DNA of 64,000 nucleotides, from NCBI GenBank assembly GCA_963971225.1, contig OZ020269.1, forward strand, positions 24,714,963-24,778,962, given 5' to 3'. Position numbers and translations under genes: made by a program. The stretch comes from Melieria omissa (taxonomy: Eukaryota > Arthropoda > Insecta > Diptera > Ulidiidae). Below, in pieces: positions 37,101 to 49,300 of this stretch (positions within the stretch are counted from its first letter, which is position 1; each line of letters begins with the position of its first letter). Below the pieces are notes generated by a model. The model made no database searches, had not been told where the DNA came from, and worked only from the letters and a program-made list of their open reading frames with translations.

Positions 37101-38477
37101 TGTACCACAAAAATGTTCGCCATAAAATTCTACTATAGGTCTGTGAATACATCAAAGCTCAGAAATTAACTTGAACGCCAGAATTAAGCCAAAACCTTAA
37201 ATGTGTTTAAGTGTTTATTTCGTACTTAATCAAAATTGGTACTAAAATGTCCTACAAAACTTCCAGGTGGAATAGCAGATGGAAAGACAACCAACATCCC
37301 AAAAAATAATGGGAGCCGAGAGCTGAAGGGACGTTAGGCGAGCATAATATTCTCCATCCACCGCTTGTGCCAACAAAAAAATTCTTTTACAATCATTACA
37401 TATAAAAGTTGGTGTGGGAAAAAATTGTGTTTAGTGTTTGGATACAAATATTTTTGAATATTTAATATTCAAACTAAAACAAAATTATATTATTTTTACG
37501 CCGTCGAATATTAAACATAAAACTATGCTCCAACGTTTTGTCAGTTGTTTTGTCAATTGGCTGAGCTCTTCAGGGATTTTGAAAAAACTTAAAATGCTAT
37601 TTAACACCAGAATGTCCAAGGAAGTCAAAATTACTAACCGGAGGTCTTTTTCTTAATAATTAGAACGAATATGGAAAGAAACAAATCTGGAATTGGGAAG
37701 AAATTTTAGGTGAGTTTAACTAATTTTTAATGCTAAATCATGTTTAATGCTGAAAAATCACACATAATCACAAATTTTGTTCAAAATTTACCTTAAATGC
37801 CCGAAAGGCTAAATCAGACCACAGAATATCCACAGTAAAAAAGATTTTAAACTTGCTTCACATTGCTTCATAAAAAACATGAGAAATATATTGTCAAAAA
37901 TGGTTCTATTCTTTAACACAACAGTCCTCAAATTGTACTCTGATTCATTGAAGTGTAGCCACACATTCAATCAGTTTTTCACAGCTCACGATTGCGAGAG
38001 ATTCTCATTCTATATTTGCTACTGCAAATACAGGAATGATCATAGAATTGACTTATTATTAATATTTTTTTTTTTACTTTTTTTTATTTTTTATAATTTT
38101 TTAATATTTTCGGCCAATTTCGCCACTGTGCTGAAAATTTCACATTGTTGAGTCTAAACTACACAGAAACGTTTCTACTGTGAATTGCTCAGCTAATTGG
38201 TGAAATTTAGCCGAGACACATTGGTCGCTAAAACTATCTCCTCCATACACAGTGGTTTCTAAACTGTCGGAAAGGTTCAGAGTAAGCAGTGACACAAACC
38301 ATGACGTTGGGGAAGGGAACATTTTGCACATTCAGTGCTGCCCAGTTTGAATAAACCGTTATCCATTGCTAGTTGTTGATTTGTGGATTTTCAATTGAGT
38401 TGTTCATCTAATTTTAAATGATAATGTTTTCTCACTAATTATCTGTGCATTTATAAGTTGGAAAGTTATTTTCATAG
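34122..38477. other. Non-coding spacer
   Basis: No gene supported. Holds CA and TA microsatellites at 36030-36095 and low-copy degenerate repeats (35590-35940, listed separately). Frames such as 34658-34918, 35839-36174 and 36250-36552 show no domain. Confidence 0.45.
35590..35940. repeat. Degenerate ~120-bp tandem repeat, about three units
   Basis: Phrases 'cctgaaccaaagttggaag', 'tttttgatatttca', 'catgaatc', and 'aatagtttgctttcat' recur in order at about 35610, 35730 and 35830 with indels. Confidence 0.6.
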
Positions 38478-38650
38478 AAAATGGCCATTTTTGTGTGGCA
38501 GCTTTCTTTGAGTTGAAGATAGAAGGTAGGTTTCTTTAGAAGAGTTATTTGAAGGAGTAATTAAATGTTGTCTGTGTTACATTTGACTCATTTAGGGACA
38601 ACATGAAAGCCAGTTTTATAAAAAAAACCATCAATTTTGTATGGAAGATC
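38478..38650. repeat. Dispersed repeat shared with 52838-53030
   Basis: Shares 'agaaaatgg.ca.ttttgt', 'ttacatttgac.cat', 'gg.acaac.tgaaagc' and 'ttttataaaaa' in the same order and spacing with 52838-53030. No coding content. Confidence 0.6.
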
Positions 38651-38694
38651 CGTTATGGGTTGAAGATTGAGAGTTTCTTCAACCTAACCAACAG

Positions 38695-38982
38695 AATGGC
38701 GTCTCTCGTTCAGTGAGGTCTGCTGTAGCTGTGAAGATGAAGAAGAAGTAGCAACGATACAACACTTCCTGTGCCACTGCCCGGCTCTGCAGGCACGCCG
38801 ACTCCGCACCTTGGGGTCAAAATTCCTGACAGACCTGGCTTACGTGGCGAAAGTTAAAATCTCGAATCTGCTCTCCATCATAACTGGGTTTCCCCCCCTC
38901 TGACTGAGACTGTATTTTAGCTCCAGAAAATTATCAGGGATTTACAATGGGCCACCTTTCCTACCTAACCTAACCTAACCTT
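38695..38982 (+). mobile_element. 5'-truncated LINE 3' end (zinc-knuckle region)
   Basis: Translation gives CSCEDEEEVATIQHFLCHCP followed by AL, a Cys/His knuckle typical of the C-terminus of RNase H-bearing LINEs (I/R1 group). A stop and a short 3' region follow, ending in CCTAACCTAACCTAACC. ACCAACAG occurs directly before (38687-38694) and after (38983-38990), a plausible 8-bp target duplication. The tail matches that of the LINE ending at 51373, so the two are probably related. Confidence 0.75.
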
Positions 38983-39021
38983 ACCAACAGTGATAACCTT
39001 CTGCATGAATACCGCTTTACA

Positions 39022-39260
39022 CATTCGAGACCGATTGCACTCCGTGTGTGCAATGGATTTCCGAGGCTATAAGACAGTAATGTGCAATTATCAGTTATTC
39101 TGAGTAAACTAGTCGTCGAAATAAAATTTTTCTGGAACTAATGAAATCTGTAGAGTACAGGGAAAAAAATTAGGCATTGGCTTTACTGTGTGCAATAGAA
39201 AGAATAAAAAAAATTTCGTTCCTGGGGACCGTGTTCGAGAAAAAATCGTTGTCTCGAATG
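39022..39260. mobile_element. MITE family 2, copy 2
   Basis: Same CATTCGAGAC/GTCTCGAATG inverted ends and the same internal phrases as 33933-34121, but about 50 bp longer. The extra sequence is mainly a segment after the first 40 bp ('ggatttccgaggctataaga'). Both copies are followed by 'ggttaag', so the right boundary may extend a few bases. Confidence 0.75.
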
Positions 39261-40496
39261 GGTTAAGCCAAATAGGGGGTGAGTAGGTACTTGGTAGAAG
39301 TAGCCCATTGTGACAATACAATCAATCGAACTTAAGACCGTTCACCAATTGAACCAGTTTGAGCTTCTTACAGCCTTATAGACTGTGAATAGGGATATAT
39401 CTCCTAGACTGTTGTTGTCAAGTTGCCCAGCTGAGTCGTCCTTCTTCTAGATAGTGCAGGACAAATGATAGAAGATGAAGTGCATTTCCTTCATCTTCCT
39501 GGTCCAGATAGCTTCGATAGAAGTCGTTAGAAAGCAAACCAAAACTTCTGGTGTGAGTTCCAATTGTCAGTCAATTGTCAATTGTCCAACCCGTCAGAAC
39601 ACCAAATATGATTTTCTTCTGGTCCCTTTCTAGCGAGACAAGTTCTCCCGAACAATAAAAGTTGAAAGTTAGCCAAATCTGGCACACAGTAAAAAGTGTA
39701 AGGTGAAGAAATGCTCCGAAACAAAAAGTGGTTGGGTCAGTCGTAGATTTTAAACCTCTAACATTAACTTCTGAGCAGCTGTGAAGCAATTTTTCGCATT
39801 TCTCAGCACTAAAATCCCTCATACGCTGTAAACACATTCACCTTTAGAGGCATTTTTTTAAATAGGCCTTTTATTTTTGCCAAATTTTGTTTTTTGATTC
39901 CTTTCCCACCACAGCTGTTCATCGGGTCGCCTTATTCCAACGCAATTTCAGAGTACACATTTTAATATAAGAATCGCAATTTTAAGTTAAAAATTAAACT
40001 GAATTTGCTTGTGTTTTTAATTGAATTCATTTATGTTATTTTTTCTATGGAATCGAAATCGGCATCGGTTGATTCTCGATCTTTCGGCCAATTAATCGGC
40101 ATCGGCCCAAAAATTTGGTATCGGTCGGACTCTTTTCATCTTGATCCAGCGCCATTTAACTCTATTTTGGCCGCCCGTATTTCGTCCTCAAGCAGTTTTT
40201 CATCAGATCTCATAAGATCAGACGTTCCGAAGTAGTGAGAACCTTCTTAACCACACTGAATCATGTCTGTTGCATATTAAATTGGAAGCTCTTCAACCTA
40301 ACTAGAACAACATTTTCTCTGGTAATCCAACATAAGAGAGATTTTAGTTAATTCTCCCGATTCTCCCCCACAAATCAATTTCAATTGATTTCTTCTGCAA
40401 TTCTTTTAAAGTCTTTCGACACCTCACGTGTTCCTCGCTGTCGCTGTTTTCGCAATTGAAAATGCCTCGTTTCGAACAATTTGCTAAATATTTGCG
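39261..40496. other. Spacer downstream of the RhoGEF gene
   Basis: No gene supported. Around 40052-40130 the phrase 'atcggcatcggt' recurs three times with variation. The segment near 39735-39780 resembles 53080-53120 ('gggtcagtc.tagatttnaa'), another small dispersed repeat. Confidence 0.4.
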
Positions 40497-40502
40497 TTTA
40501 TT
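40497..40502 (-). terminator. Candidate polyadenylation signal of the RhoGEF gene
   Basis: AATAAA on the minus strand, about 530 nt beyond the stop codon. It is the first canonical hexamer I found in that interval; usage is inferred only. Confidence 0.35.
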
Positions 40503-41033
40503 ATGTATTATAAAAATCTGTATAAACTCGAAACTCGCTACTCGATGCGCGTATTTCGCACAAGTCGATAGCAATATGCAATAAGTAGATAATAAAATGT
40601 TGCAAGCATGACGTTGATATGCGCGGAGTGAATCCAATCGATGCATGTATGAATATTTTCGCTTACACGTCTACCTGCAAATGGGAAGTGGGCCGCTTTC
40701 GAGCAGATCCAAGTCGGTCGGGCTGCGTGGACATAACGTTCTAACAACTACGTATGCGAATGCGAATACGTCCATTGTGTCGATGGCTTAGGTATAAAAT
40801 AATTTACGAATGCTATACAAAATATACAATGGAAAAATTACAACTAGCGACATAATGACAGGATGATAAAATATATATTTTAGCCGGTAAATTATAGAAA
40901 TAGTTGATAGGGTTTGCGTTAAGTAAATGCGTCGGCCTGAGCCGGGCAGCGGACAGCAGCGAGCGCGATCCCCCAATATGGCAATGAATGGTCCAAGTAC
41001 GAATGTGTCCAACAACAACATTGCATCTTCATC

Positions 41034-43300
41034 TTACTTGCTGAAGTTGTCGATTTGCTTGAGCACCCAACTGCGCGAGGCCGCTGCGCTCAGGTGCGGC
41101 GGACAGAGAACAACACTCGTTGGCAATGCGGCGCCCTCGTCGCCACCCGCCTGCGCGTCGCCAGAGCGCTGCATTGGGGCTGCGACCTTCGAGCGCGCTA
41201 TGTCCGTCGGCTTAGGCGGCAAAGCTGGGTTGCGATTGCGGGGCGGCGGCGGTGGTGGCGGACTGGTAGGCCGCTTGATGCAGTCGCCAATTTCGTAGTC
41301 GACGCGTTTGTCGTTGTCGTCGCTGTAGATGGCCGAGTCGCGGAAGTCGTTCTCCAGGCACGCCTCGACGTTGTCCTCGTAGGCAAAGTCCATGGTTAGC
41401 TCGCTGCCGGCCAGGCGGCCATTGTGCTGCTGCTCGCAGACGCTGTCGCTGGACGAGGTCAGCGAGAAGACCGAGTCGCGTTGCAGCGACGCTTCAGAGC
41501 TGGTCGGCACGCCGAACAGTGTCTTCGGGTCGGCGTAGTCAACGTGTGCCATGCGTTCGCCCACCGCCTCACTGCCCTGTCGGTGCAGAATGCTTTGACG
41601 GCACATTTCCGTTACGTCGGAGACGCGACGCTCGGGCGGCTTGTTCGAACGGCCAAAGCTGAGCGCAATGTTGTCAATGGACTTGCGTGCGCGCGGCAAC
41701 AGCGAATTCTGCGAGGTCGATATGCTCTCCGGCGACGACTTGCTGCCGCTGCCGTTGAGCAGACGCTTCATGAGGTTCTTTGGTATGGGCCGTGTGTGCA
41801 GCGCCTCGGCGGCATTGCTCGACTTGCTGGTGGCGGCCGACAGCTGCGAAATGTTGCCCGCCGACGAGCAGTCGAAATGGATGACTGTGTTCTGGCTGTC
41901 GCGCTTAACGGTGCACGCGGACGACGAGGATGTCGACGAGCTGGTGCTCTCGCGTTGCTCTGGCTGTTCGGACACCATTTCGAAACGACGCAGTTGTGGC
42001 TCGCTGGGGACTGTGTCCTCGCCCACCTTTTGCAGCGCGCCCTCGGCCGAGTAGACCAACGTCACATAGTCGGATTCGGGACGCGGCGGCGAGATGGGCT
42101 TCTTCTCGCGCGGCGTGTAATACTGAGTGGACTTGGAGCGGCTCAAGACCGGTGAAAACTTGTAAGGAACGTGCACGTTGCGCAGCAGTGACTCGTAGAT
42201 GGGCTCTTCCTCCTCCTCTGGCGGCTGCTCGGCTCGCTCTCCGTTGGCCGCGTCACTGTCCGTTTCCAGAGGCGGCGGCGAGCGCGACGGTGGCCGTGGC
42301 GGCAAGTCGGTCAGCAACGGGTGGCCGTGCATGTCGGGACTGGTGGGCGTGCTGACACTGTGATCGAACGAGCGTTTCTTCTGCGGCTTCTTGGACATGC
42401 GCTCGAATTCCTTGGTCTCCTTCAAGAGATCGAGTATGATTTGTGCATCCTTCTTGGCCTTTTCGGCGGGCGTTAGTGCCAGCTCTGCAATGTGCTCCGT
42501 CGACTGTGACACCACATTGTGCTGTTCCAATGCATCTGTCTCCGGTGCAGACGTTGCATTCGCCGGCTCCTCATCGACGCGCAGCACAGTTTTGCTCTTC
42601 TCGACCAAATTTTCCGTGGACTCGACTATCTTCAGTGCAGTCTCGGTGCTGTCTTCGAACTCGTCCAGATCCATGTAGAATGTGGAGGTTTCCTTCTTAT
42701 TGGTGCGCTGCTTCTTCAGCGTTGCAATACGCTTCGGTATGGTTTTGTGATTGTATTGCTTCACTTCAATGGACTTGCTGGACTTGGATTTGCGCGCATC
42801 CAGATTAGTGGTGCTGCCGTGCAGCGACTCGCTCTCCTCGTCCAGATCCTCCATCGAAAAGCTGTTGCGCGGCACCGATTTGCTGCGCTCCTTCAGCATT
42901 TTGCCGCCGAACAGCGGCGACTTGGGCGCACTGTACGCGCTGCGACGCTGCTCGCGCAGCACACAGCTCGACGTGTCCTTGGCGTTCGATTTGTTGTTGC
43001 TTGACTTTTCAATACCCTCGTCCGTTTGCGCATTGGTCTCCGTGCCGTTGCTGTCCGGCTTGTTCTTGGTCTTGCTGGCAGCGGCCAGCTTCTGCGGCGG
43101 TGGCGGCGATTCCTTGCCAGTGGTTTCGGCAATCTCGCTGAAGCTGTCGAAGGAGCTGGAGTTGGCCACGGTTTTGCGTTTGAACTTGGAGCGATTGCGA
43201 ATCTCGCTGCGACGATACTGATTGCGGCGCTCCAGGTAGATCGGCGTCGACGAGGTGGAATGTAGACTCCATTTCCAGGTGTTCTTGTCGGGTGTGCGAT
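41034..43300 (-). CDS. RhoGEF exon 7 (C-terminal tail and stop)
   Basis: The acceptor is a pyrimidine tract ending in CAG (43301). Two bases complete an Asp codon with the previous exon, then RTPDKNTWKWSLHSTSSTP begins. The 754-codon tail is Ser/Glu/Pro-rich and probably disordered. It contains several Pro-rich stretches that could bind SH3 domains, a basic patch (YRRSEIRNRSKFKRK) near its start, and a stop at 41034-41036. Plus-strand open frames across 41055-43265 are antisense shadows produced by the high GC content of this exon. Confidence 0.93.
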
Positions 43301-46300
43301 CTGTTGGTGGGAGAAGTGTGCGTTGATTAGGAAGTATTTCATTTGAGGGTTTTCGTTGGGATATTTCTTAAAAGTATATTCGAGTAATTATGGAACGTGA
43401 GCGTGGACACACAACTTCAAAAAGCCCAAATGCTCTAACATATACAAACTCTGTGAAATGGGTGTAAGTGTGTGTGTTGGCGTGTGTTTGTGTGTGTGTG
43501 TGTGCTTGGCAAGTGAAAAGCGGTGCCTTAGGCCTATACGAGAATCATATGTTCGTAGTTTCTTATGTGAACAGGCGCAGTTTTGGTGCGATTTGTTGTT
43601 GTTTGTTGGTGCCTTAAGTTTAAATTTGTCTTCAGACAGTGCTGTTTGTATATATAGATATGTATGTGTGTGTGTATGTGTACGTTTAATAATACTGCAA
43701 ACCCTCATAAGTGATCTGCTTGGAACAGGCTGCGACCTTCTTTAACTTCTCGCAATAATTTTGTAGTATAGAGTTGGTATTGAAAGGAAATTTCTTAGAT
43801 ATCTATCTTAGAGAATTTTTAGAGATTTTTTACGCTCTAAAATACATTAGAAGATTTTGTTTTATCTACTCTAAATACATTTAACCTTTCCGGGACTACT
43901 AGGGTAATAAGTCCCATCAAATTTGCAAAAATCTTGTCCCAACGCGCATCACTCCTACAAAGCCATCACTCAAACATAGATACGTCTCAAGCAATTAGAC
44001 TATCAAAATACTGTCTGTTCTCTTTTACTGTTCTTTAAATCCATTCGACCTCCAAAAAAATTCCTTTAATGACAGAGAGCAAAGGTAGTCGTTATCAAAG
44101 ATTGACTCTTTAGCCACCATTTTAAATTTAAGTAAGATACAAAAAATGTCTTCCATACTCCAATATGTGCCAAGGGAAGACTGGGCTTCTAATAGAATCA
44201 GTCTTACGTGCGATGACACCGATCTGGTACACCGATGGCTCAAAGATGGAAGGCGGGAAGGGGGCTGGAATATTTAATACTATCTCCCAACTGGCAGTCA
44301 GTCTAGGAGACATGGTCATAGTCTTCCAAGCTGAGGTCTTTGCCATAAACGAGAATGCCAGAAAAATACTCAATGTCAGGAGAAAAAGGATAATCATCCA
44401 TCATTATCAAAGGATAATGTCCGACAGCCGGGCTACAATAAAAGCTCTGAGGTAGACGACGTTTGACTGGGATACAGCCAATGTTCTCCAAGACATTTCA
44501 AAGGATTACCCGGGTGATAATACATTGGGTTTCATCGCACTGTGGGCTCGATGGAAATGAGGAGGCGGAAAAATTGGTAAAGGAAGGGGCGGCAAAACAA
44601 CCTTATGGACCTGAGCCGATCATAGGTGTCATTTCAGGCATTGCGTCAAATAGGGATTCAAAAATCCGGCCAACCAGAAATGGTCCAACACGGTGGGACA
44701 GCGCTATTCCAAGCTATTATTTCCGACATATTCGGCAAGCAAATCCAAATACCTATTGGACGTAAGCAGAAAGGAGCTTAAGTTCATGACGGGAATCCTG
44801 AGTGGGCACTGTCTGGTAAGTATGCATAAAGCGCGACTGAGATCGACAGATAGCGAACTATGCAGGTTCTGCATGGAAGATTACGAAACATCATAACTAA
44901 GTGTCCCGCCCTCTTACACACAAGGAAGCGTATACTGGGAAGGGAACTAATTCAGACAAAAGAGCTGTCTGGATCTAATCGGGGAAAAATCAAGGAGTTC
45001 CTAGACACTATTGGGGAGATGAACTCCTTCAAAAAAGAATAAGGGATACCACACAATAGTTCTCTTTGGACGCAGTGTCTCGGACAGTGGGTGCTCGGCT
45101 CCCGTATCTATTCTATCTATTCTATGTGCCAAGTGAACCCTCTGAAAGCTATCCTTTTGCTTTAGCCATACTCACAAAGTTAATTGCTAAAAATTGGGCA
45201 ACCGATTGGTGTTACTTCAGAAAAAGAATAGGGACACAAATCAAACTTTTACATTATCGTTTTTTTTTCGATTAATCAATTTATAGTCGCATCTATACCT
45301 ACTTCAAAAATTTCCTTCTATCGCCTTTAACTAGCAAAATACTGTATATCTGTTTTAACACTAGAAAGACCATTGCGGTAATTTTCACGTGTTTTCATTA
45401 AAAAAAATATATATAATTTATTAGGATAACAAATAAAAGTCACAAAATTAAAAGTTGATAGAATTACTAAAGAAAATATCGATATTTAAAAACAAAATAT
45501 CTGAATATGTTGTATGAATGATCTGTGTTTTCTTTTCTATTTTTATTCATTTCTGGTTTAGTGACTTTTATTTCTTTTATTGTGAAAAATTAAATATCTG
45601 ATATATCTGAATATATGAAAAATCTATATTTTCCTTAGTATTTTGATCAACTTTTGCTTTAGCGACTTTTATTCTTTTATCGTACAAAATTTTTTCTTTT
45701 TTTTTAATTTATTTTGTGAAAAATTAGCCAAATCCGATGTGTACTTTTCTAGATATCAGCAAATATGAAAGTGTAGGCCTTGTAGGTATGGAAAACTTGT
45801 GGTCTTTCTAGAGTTAATGATAATTGCGTTGCTTTCGCAGACTCAACAGTTCTTTGCCTCTTCGGCAAATGTGAGATTTTTAAGTTTTGACTCTTTTGTA
45901 TTTAGAGTGCAATATCATAAAAAAACATTCTATGACATCATAGAAATGCCTCAAAAAAACCATGTTTTTTGTGTTAGTGTAATGACAAACTATGTAACTA
46001 TGATGCAACAATTCGATTTAACCAACAATTCAACACAAAGTCACATGCAAAGGAAACAAGAACTTCAGTAGCATCGCTGTAGTGGCATCTTCGCTCAACT
46101 ACGAGCAACAAACATGAACTTAAATGACACTAAATAGTTAGTAACTATGAAAGCGCCTCAGTTTTGGTAGATGTTAGAGTATGATTTTTTGAACGCCATA
46201 GAAACTGCACATGAACGGCACTCAAAACCAACGTTAATAGTTAACAGAATGATGCAACAACCCGAACAGCAAACTTTTCATACTTACTAATACTTCCACA

Positions 46301-49300
46301 TTTTATGCCCAGCAAGAATTTCATATGCAAATTAAATTACAAATTTGCCACTACGTTTAATAACGGTACAACGATTTTTGGTTATGTGTTAAGTTGTTGT
46401 TGTTTTATATGGTATGGTAAATGTTGTTTTTGTTATAATTACTGCAAATAGCTTTGCTAGCATTGAACTAAGGATACATTAGCGATAGCACAAGTGTTGT
46501 TGTCTGTGGTCTCGGTTGATTGTTTGTGTGTATTCTGTCGCTTTTTTATTTTAGGTTTTTTTTCTGTTCTATTTATTGTTTAGTTGGTTAAAATATTGCA
46601 GTGTAATTACACTGTGGCTAGTAGCGTTGCGGTAGTAGAAATGTAACAAAAATACGCATCACACCACTGGAAAATGGAAAAAGGATAAAAAGGTCAAACA
46701 CAAAAACATAAACATGTGTCAGTAAGTGTTAATATGTACAAAGTTATTATACACTTATTATAAGACTCGGTATTAGTGACAAAGATTTCATACACACACA
46801 CAACCTCACACAATAGAACTAACACATAGAAAAGCGTTAAGTGAAGTTGAAAAATTTACAGCGCATATGGAACTGAGTGGGTTTTTTTAACAACATTTTT
46901 AATTTCACCCTTACAAATTCCAAGAAACCAACTAAAACTGCTCAGTGTCTACCGAAACTCTGCTTGAATGTTGCATTTCAATGGTCTCCACGCAAATAAT
47001 CTGAATTTTTCTAACAAAAATTCAACTCAATTCAAGTCAATTCTGTACCAAAGAAAAAGCGAAAGCGTGATATAATTTCAAAGAAATTGTTTTCAATCTC
47101 TGTTGTTATGTAAGCGAGTGTTTAGTAACCCTTGCAGCCATTACCACTTCGGCTGCATTGAATAACTGCTAACGAGAATCTAAAGAAACGGTAAACAATG
47201 CGCCACAATCGATATTCATTTGTAGCGTAAATCATTTCGCACGTCAAAACGCTCCCAATTACGTTTGCGGTGCCTTATCTTGAGCACGACTGAGCGCAGT
47301 GCCACACAAAACACTGTAAATTGGCAGTCAAAAGTTGAAGTTGAAGCTGCCGTTGCAGTTGGACGACAAGTTTCAATGAAAGGGAAAACTTTCAATTTAA
47401 ATTTGGTGAAATCCTTCAACTAAAACAAACGACAAATACGAAGAAGCAAACCAACTGAAAAAAATCCAAAGGAATGGCTACCACACATGTGCGCCAAAAA
47501 GTGAAATACAACTAAAGAAAACTACTCACTCACTTGTAAAAATTGCACAAAATGAACAAAATAAATAAATAGAAATAAATAAAAAACAATAAAATACAAA
47601 ATAAATAGTATGACTGCATAAAAGGTAAACATGAGCAAACAAAGTGTCAAGCCAGAGTCGGCAATTGGCGACTGCAGGCCACAACGACAACGACGTACCT
47701 TCCTCGTCGCCCAGCTTGTAGACGAGCTCCTTGGCGCGCACCGGTATGTTGTCGAATTTCTCGAGTATGACTCCTTTAATGTGTTGCGCCCAGAGCCGCT
47801 TCTGGTCACGATTTTTGGCTGTCAATTTGATTTGGCTGCGCGGCTCGTCGTAGGGAATTACATAAAAGCTCGTCGGCTCGCCGGGCAAATGCTCGTTTAG
47901 CATTAGATTGTTTTGCTGTGAGTGTATGAAAACGAAAGCAAAACACATTAACAATTGTCACATTAAATTTCTATAAATGTGTGTGTATGGCTTACGTGTA
48001 TGTAGCTCTTGAATTGCAGGCGACTATCCTCTTTCGGCTTCGTTATGATTAGCATTGTGGAGAACAGAAATACCATGCGCGGCTTGTTGTGCTCGACGAG
48101 TAGACCTTCCTGACGCAGCTCGCCCAATACTGTCAATTCTATACAAAATAGGCAAACAATTTTATGGTTTTATTGTCGCATTTCCGTTTATTTATGTGCC
48201 ATTTGCACAAATAACGCACCTGGACCCAGCCAACCGTCCAGTATGCCAGACAGCTCCTTAACGCGACTTTGTTGCTCCAGCTTACGCTTGACCTGATCGA
48301 TATTACGCGCCACTTGTCGCATGATTTCGTAGGCTTGCAGCGCCTCCTTAACATCGCAATGTTTGCGTAGATTCTGCAAAAAGCAAAAGGCAAACGTCAG
48401 TGGTTGCTCATAATAGCAAACTAACAAACTGGTTGTGTTGTGTTTTAGCACTTTGTTTACACTTACGTCCAAGAGCAGATGATATTTGAGTATGCGCTGC
48501 ACTGGCTTCAGCAAATACGAGCCCAGGGGCAGCGTCTGCTGTAGCATTTTTTGCGTGGACGTCAACAGGGCGTTGGTGTGCGTTGCCTGCAGCAGTTTGG
48601 TCAGCAGTGATATGGCTTCAGGATAACTTGTACTGTAAAGGGGAGAGAACACATGAAAATGCGTTAAACGTTTGAACAAGTAGTGTGAACTTAAAAGATT
48701 AGAGTATGAGTTGAAAATTATGTTTGGCTTTGATTTGTGTGAGGGCGTTGTCTCTTTGGTAATGTTTAAAAGAAGAGATATGTAAAATGATATTCAGAAA
48801 AGTTTCTTCTTTTTCAGTGTCTAATTCAATGGCATTTCTATTGACCCATTCAGCCATGTTTTCACTTCTTTTTCTGGTCATTCGTCTATATGACTGAACA
48901 ACTACTGTTCTTTCTAAACACGGTTTTCAATTAACTAGAACCATTTATCGGTTTAAGTATCCATTTGGCACTGTTTTCTAGTGGCCTGCTATTAGTAAGG
49001 CGGTCAACCTAAAGCCTCCTGATAAAGTCAGGAGAACGGATGGCCCCCGTTACAGGGGCTCTCCGCACTACACCCACGAAAGCATTGGTTACCCCTCTCC
49101 ACTGGCTCCAAACTGCGCAGCGGGTCGAATTTAGCATGCGAAATGCTCTGCAGTCAGACAAAACGCGATTTCCCGCTGGGCTAGACCGGATATTGGTCAT
49201 TCCAGGATTCCTTCTCAAGACTGTTGGGTGCCAGAAGTCATCGAGCACATCTGCACATCCACTCAATTTGACCCCGGATTTACGGTGCGGATTTACGGTC

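Noticed and set aside
41055..43265. Several long plus-strand open frames
   Set aside because: All lie antisense to the well-supported last RhoGEF exon and arise from its high GC content.
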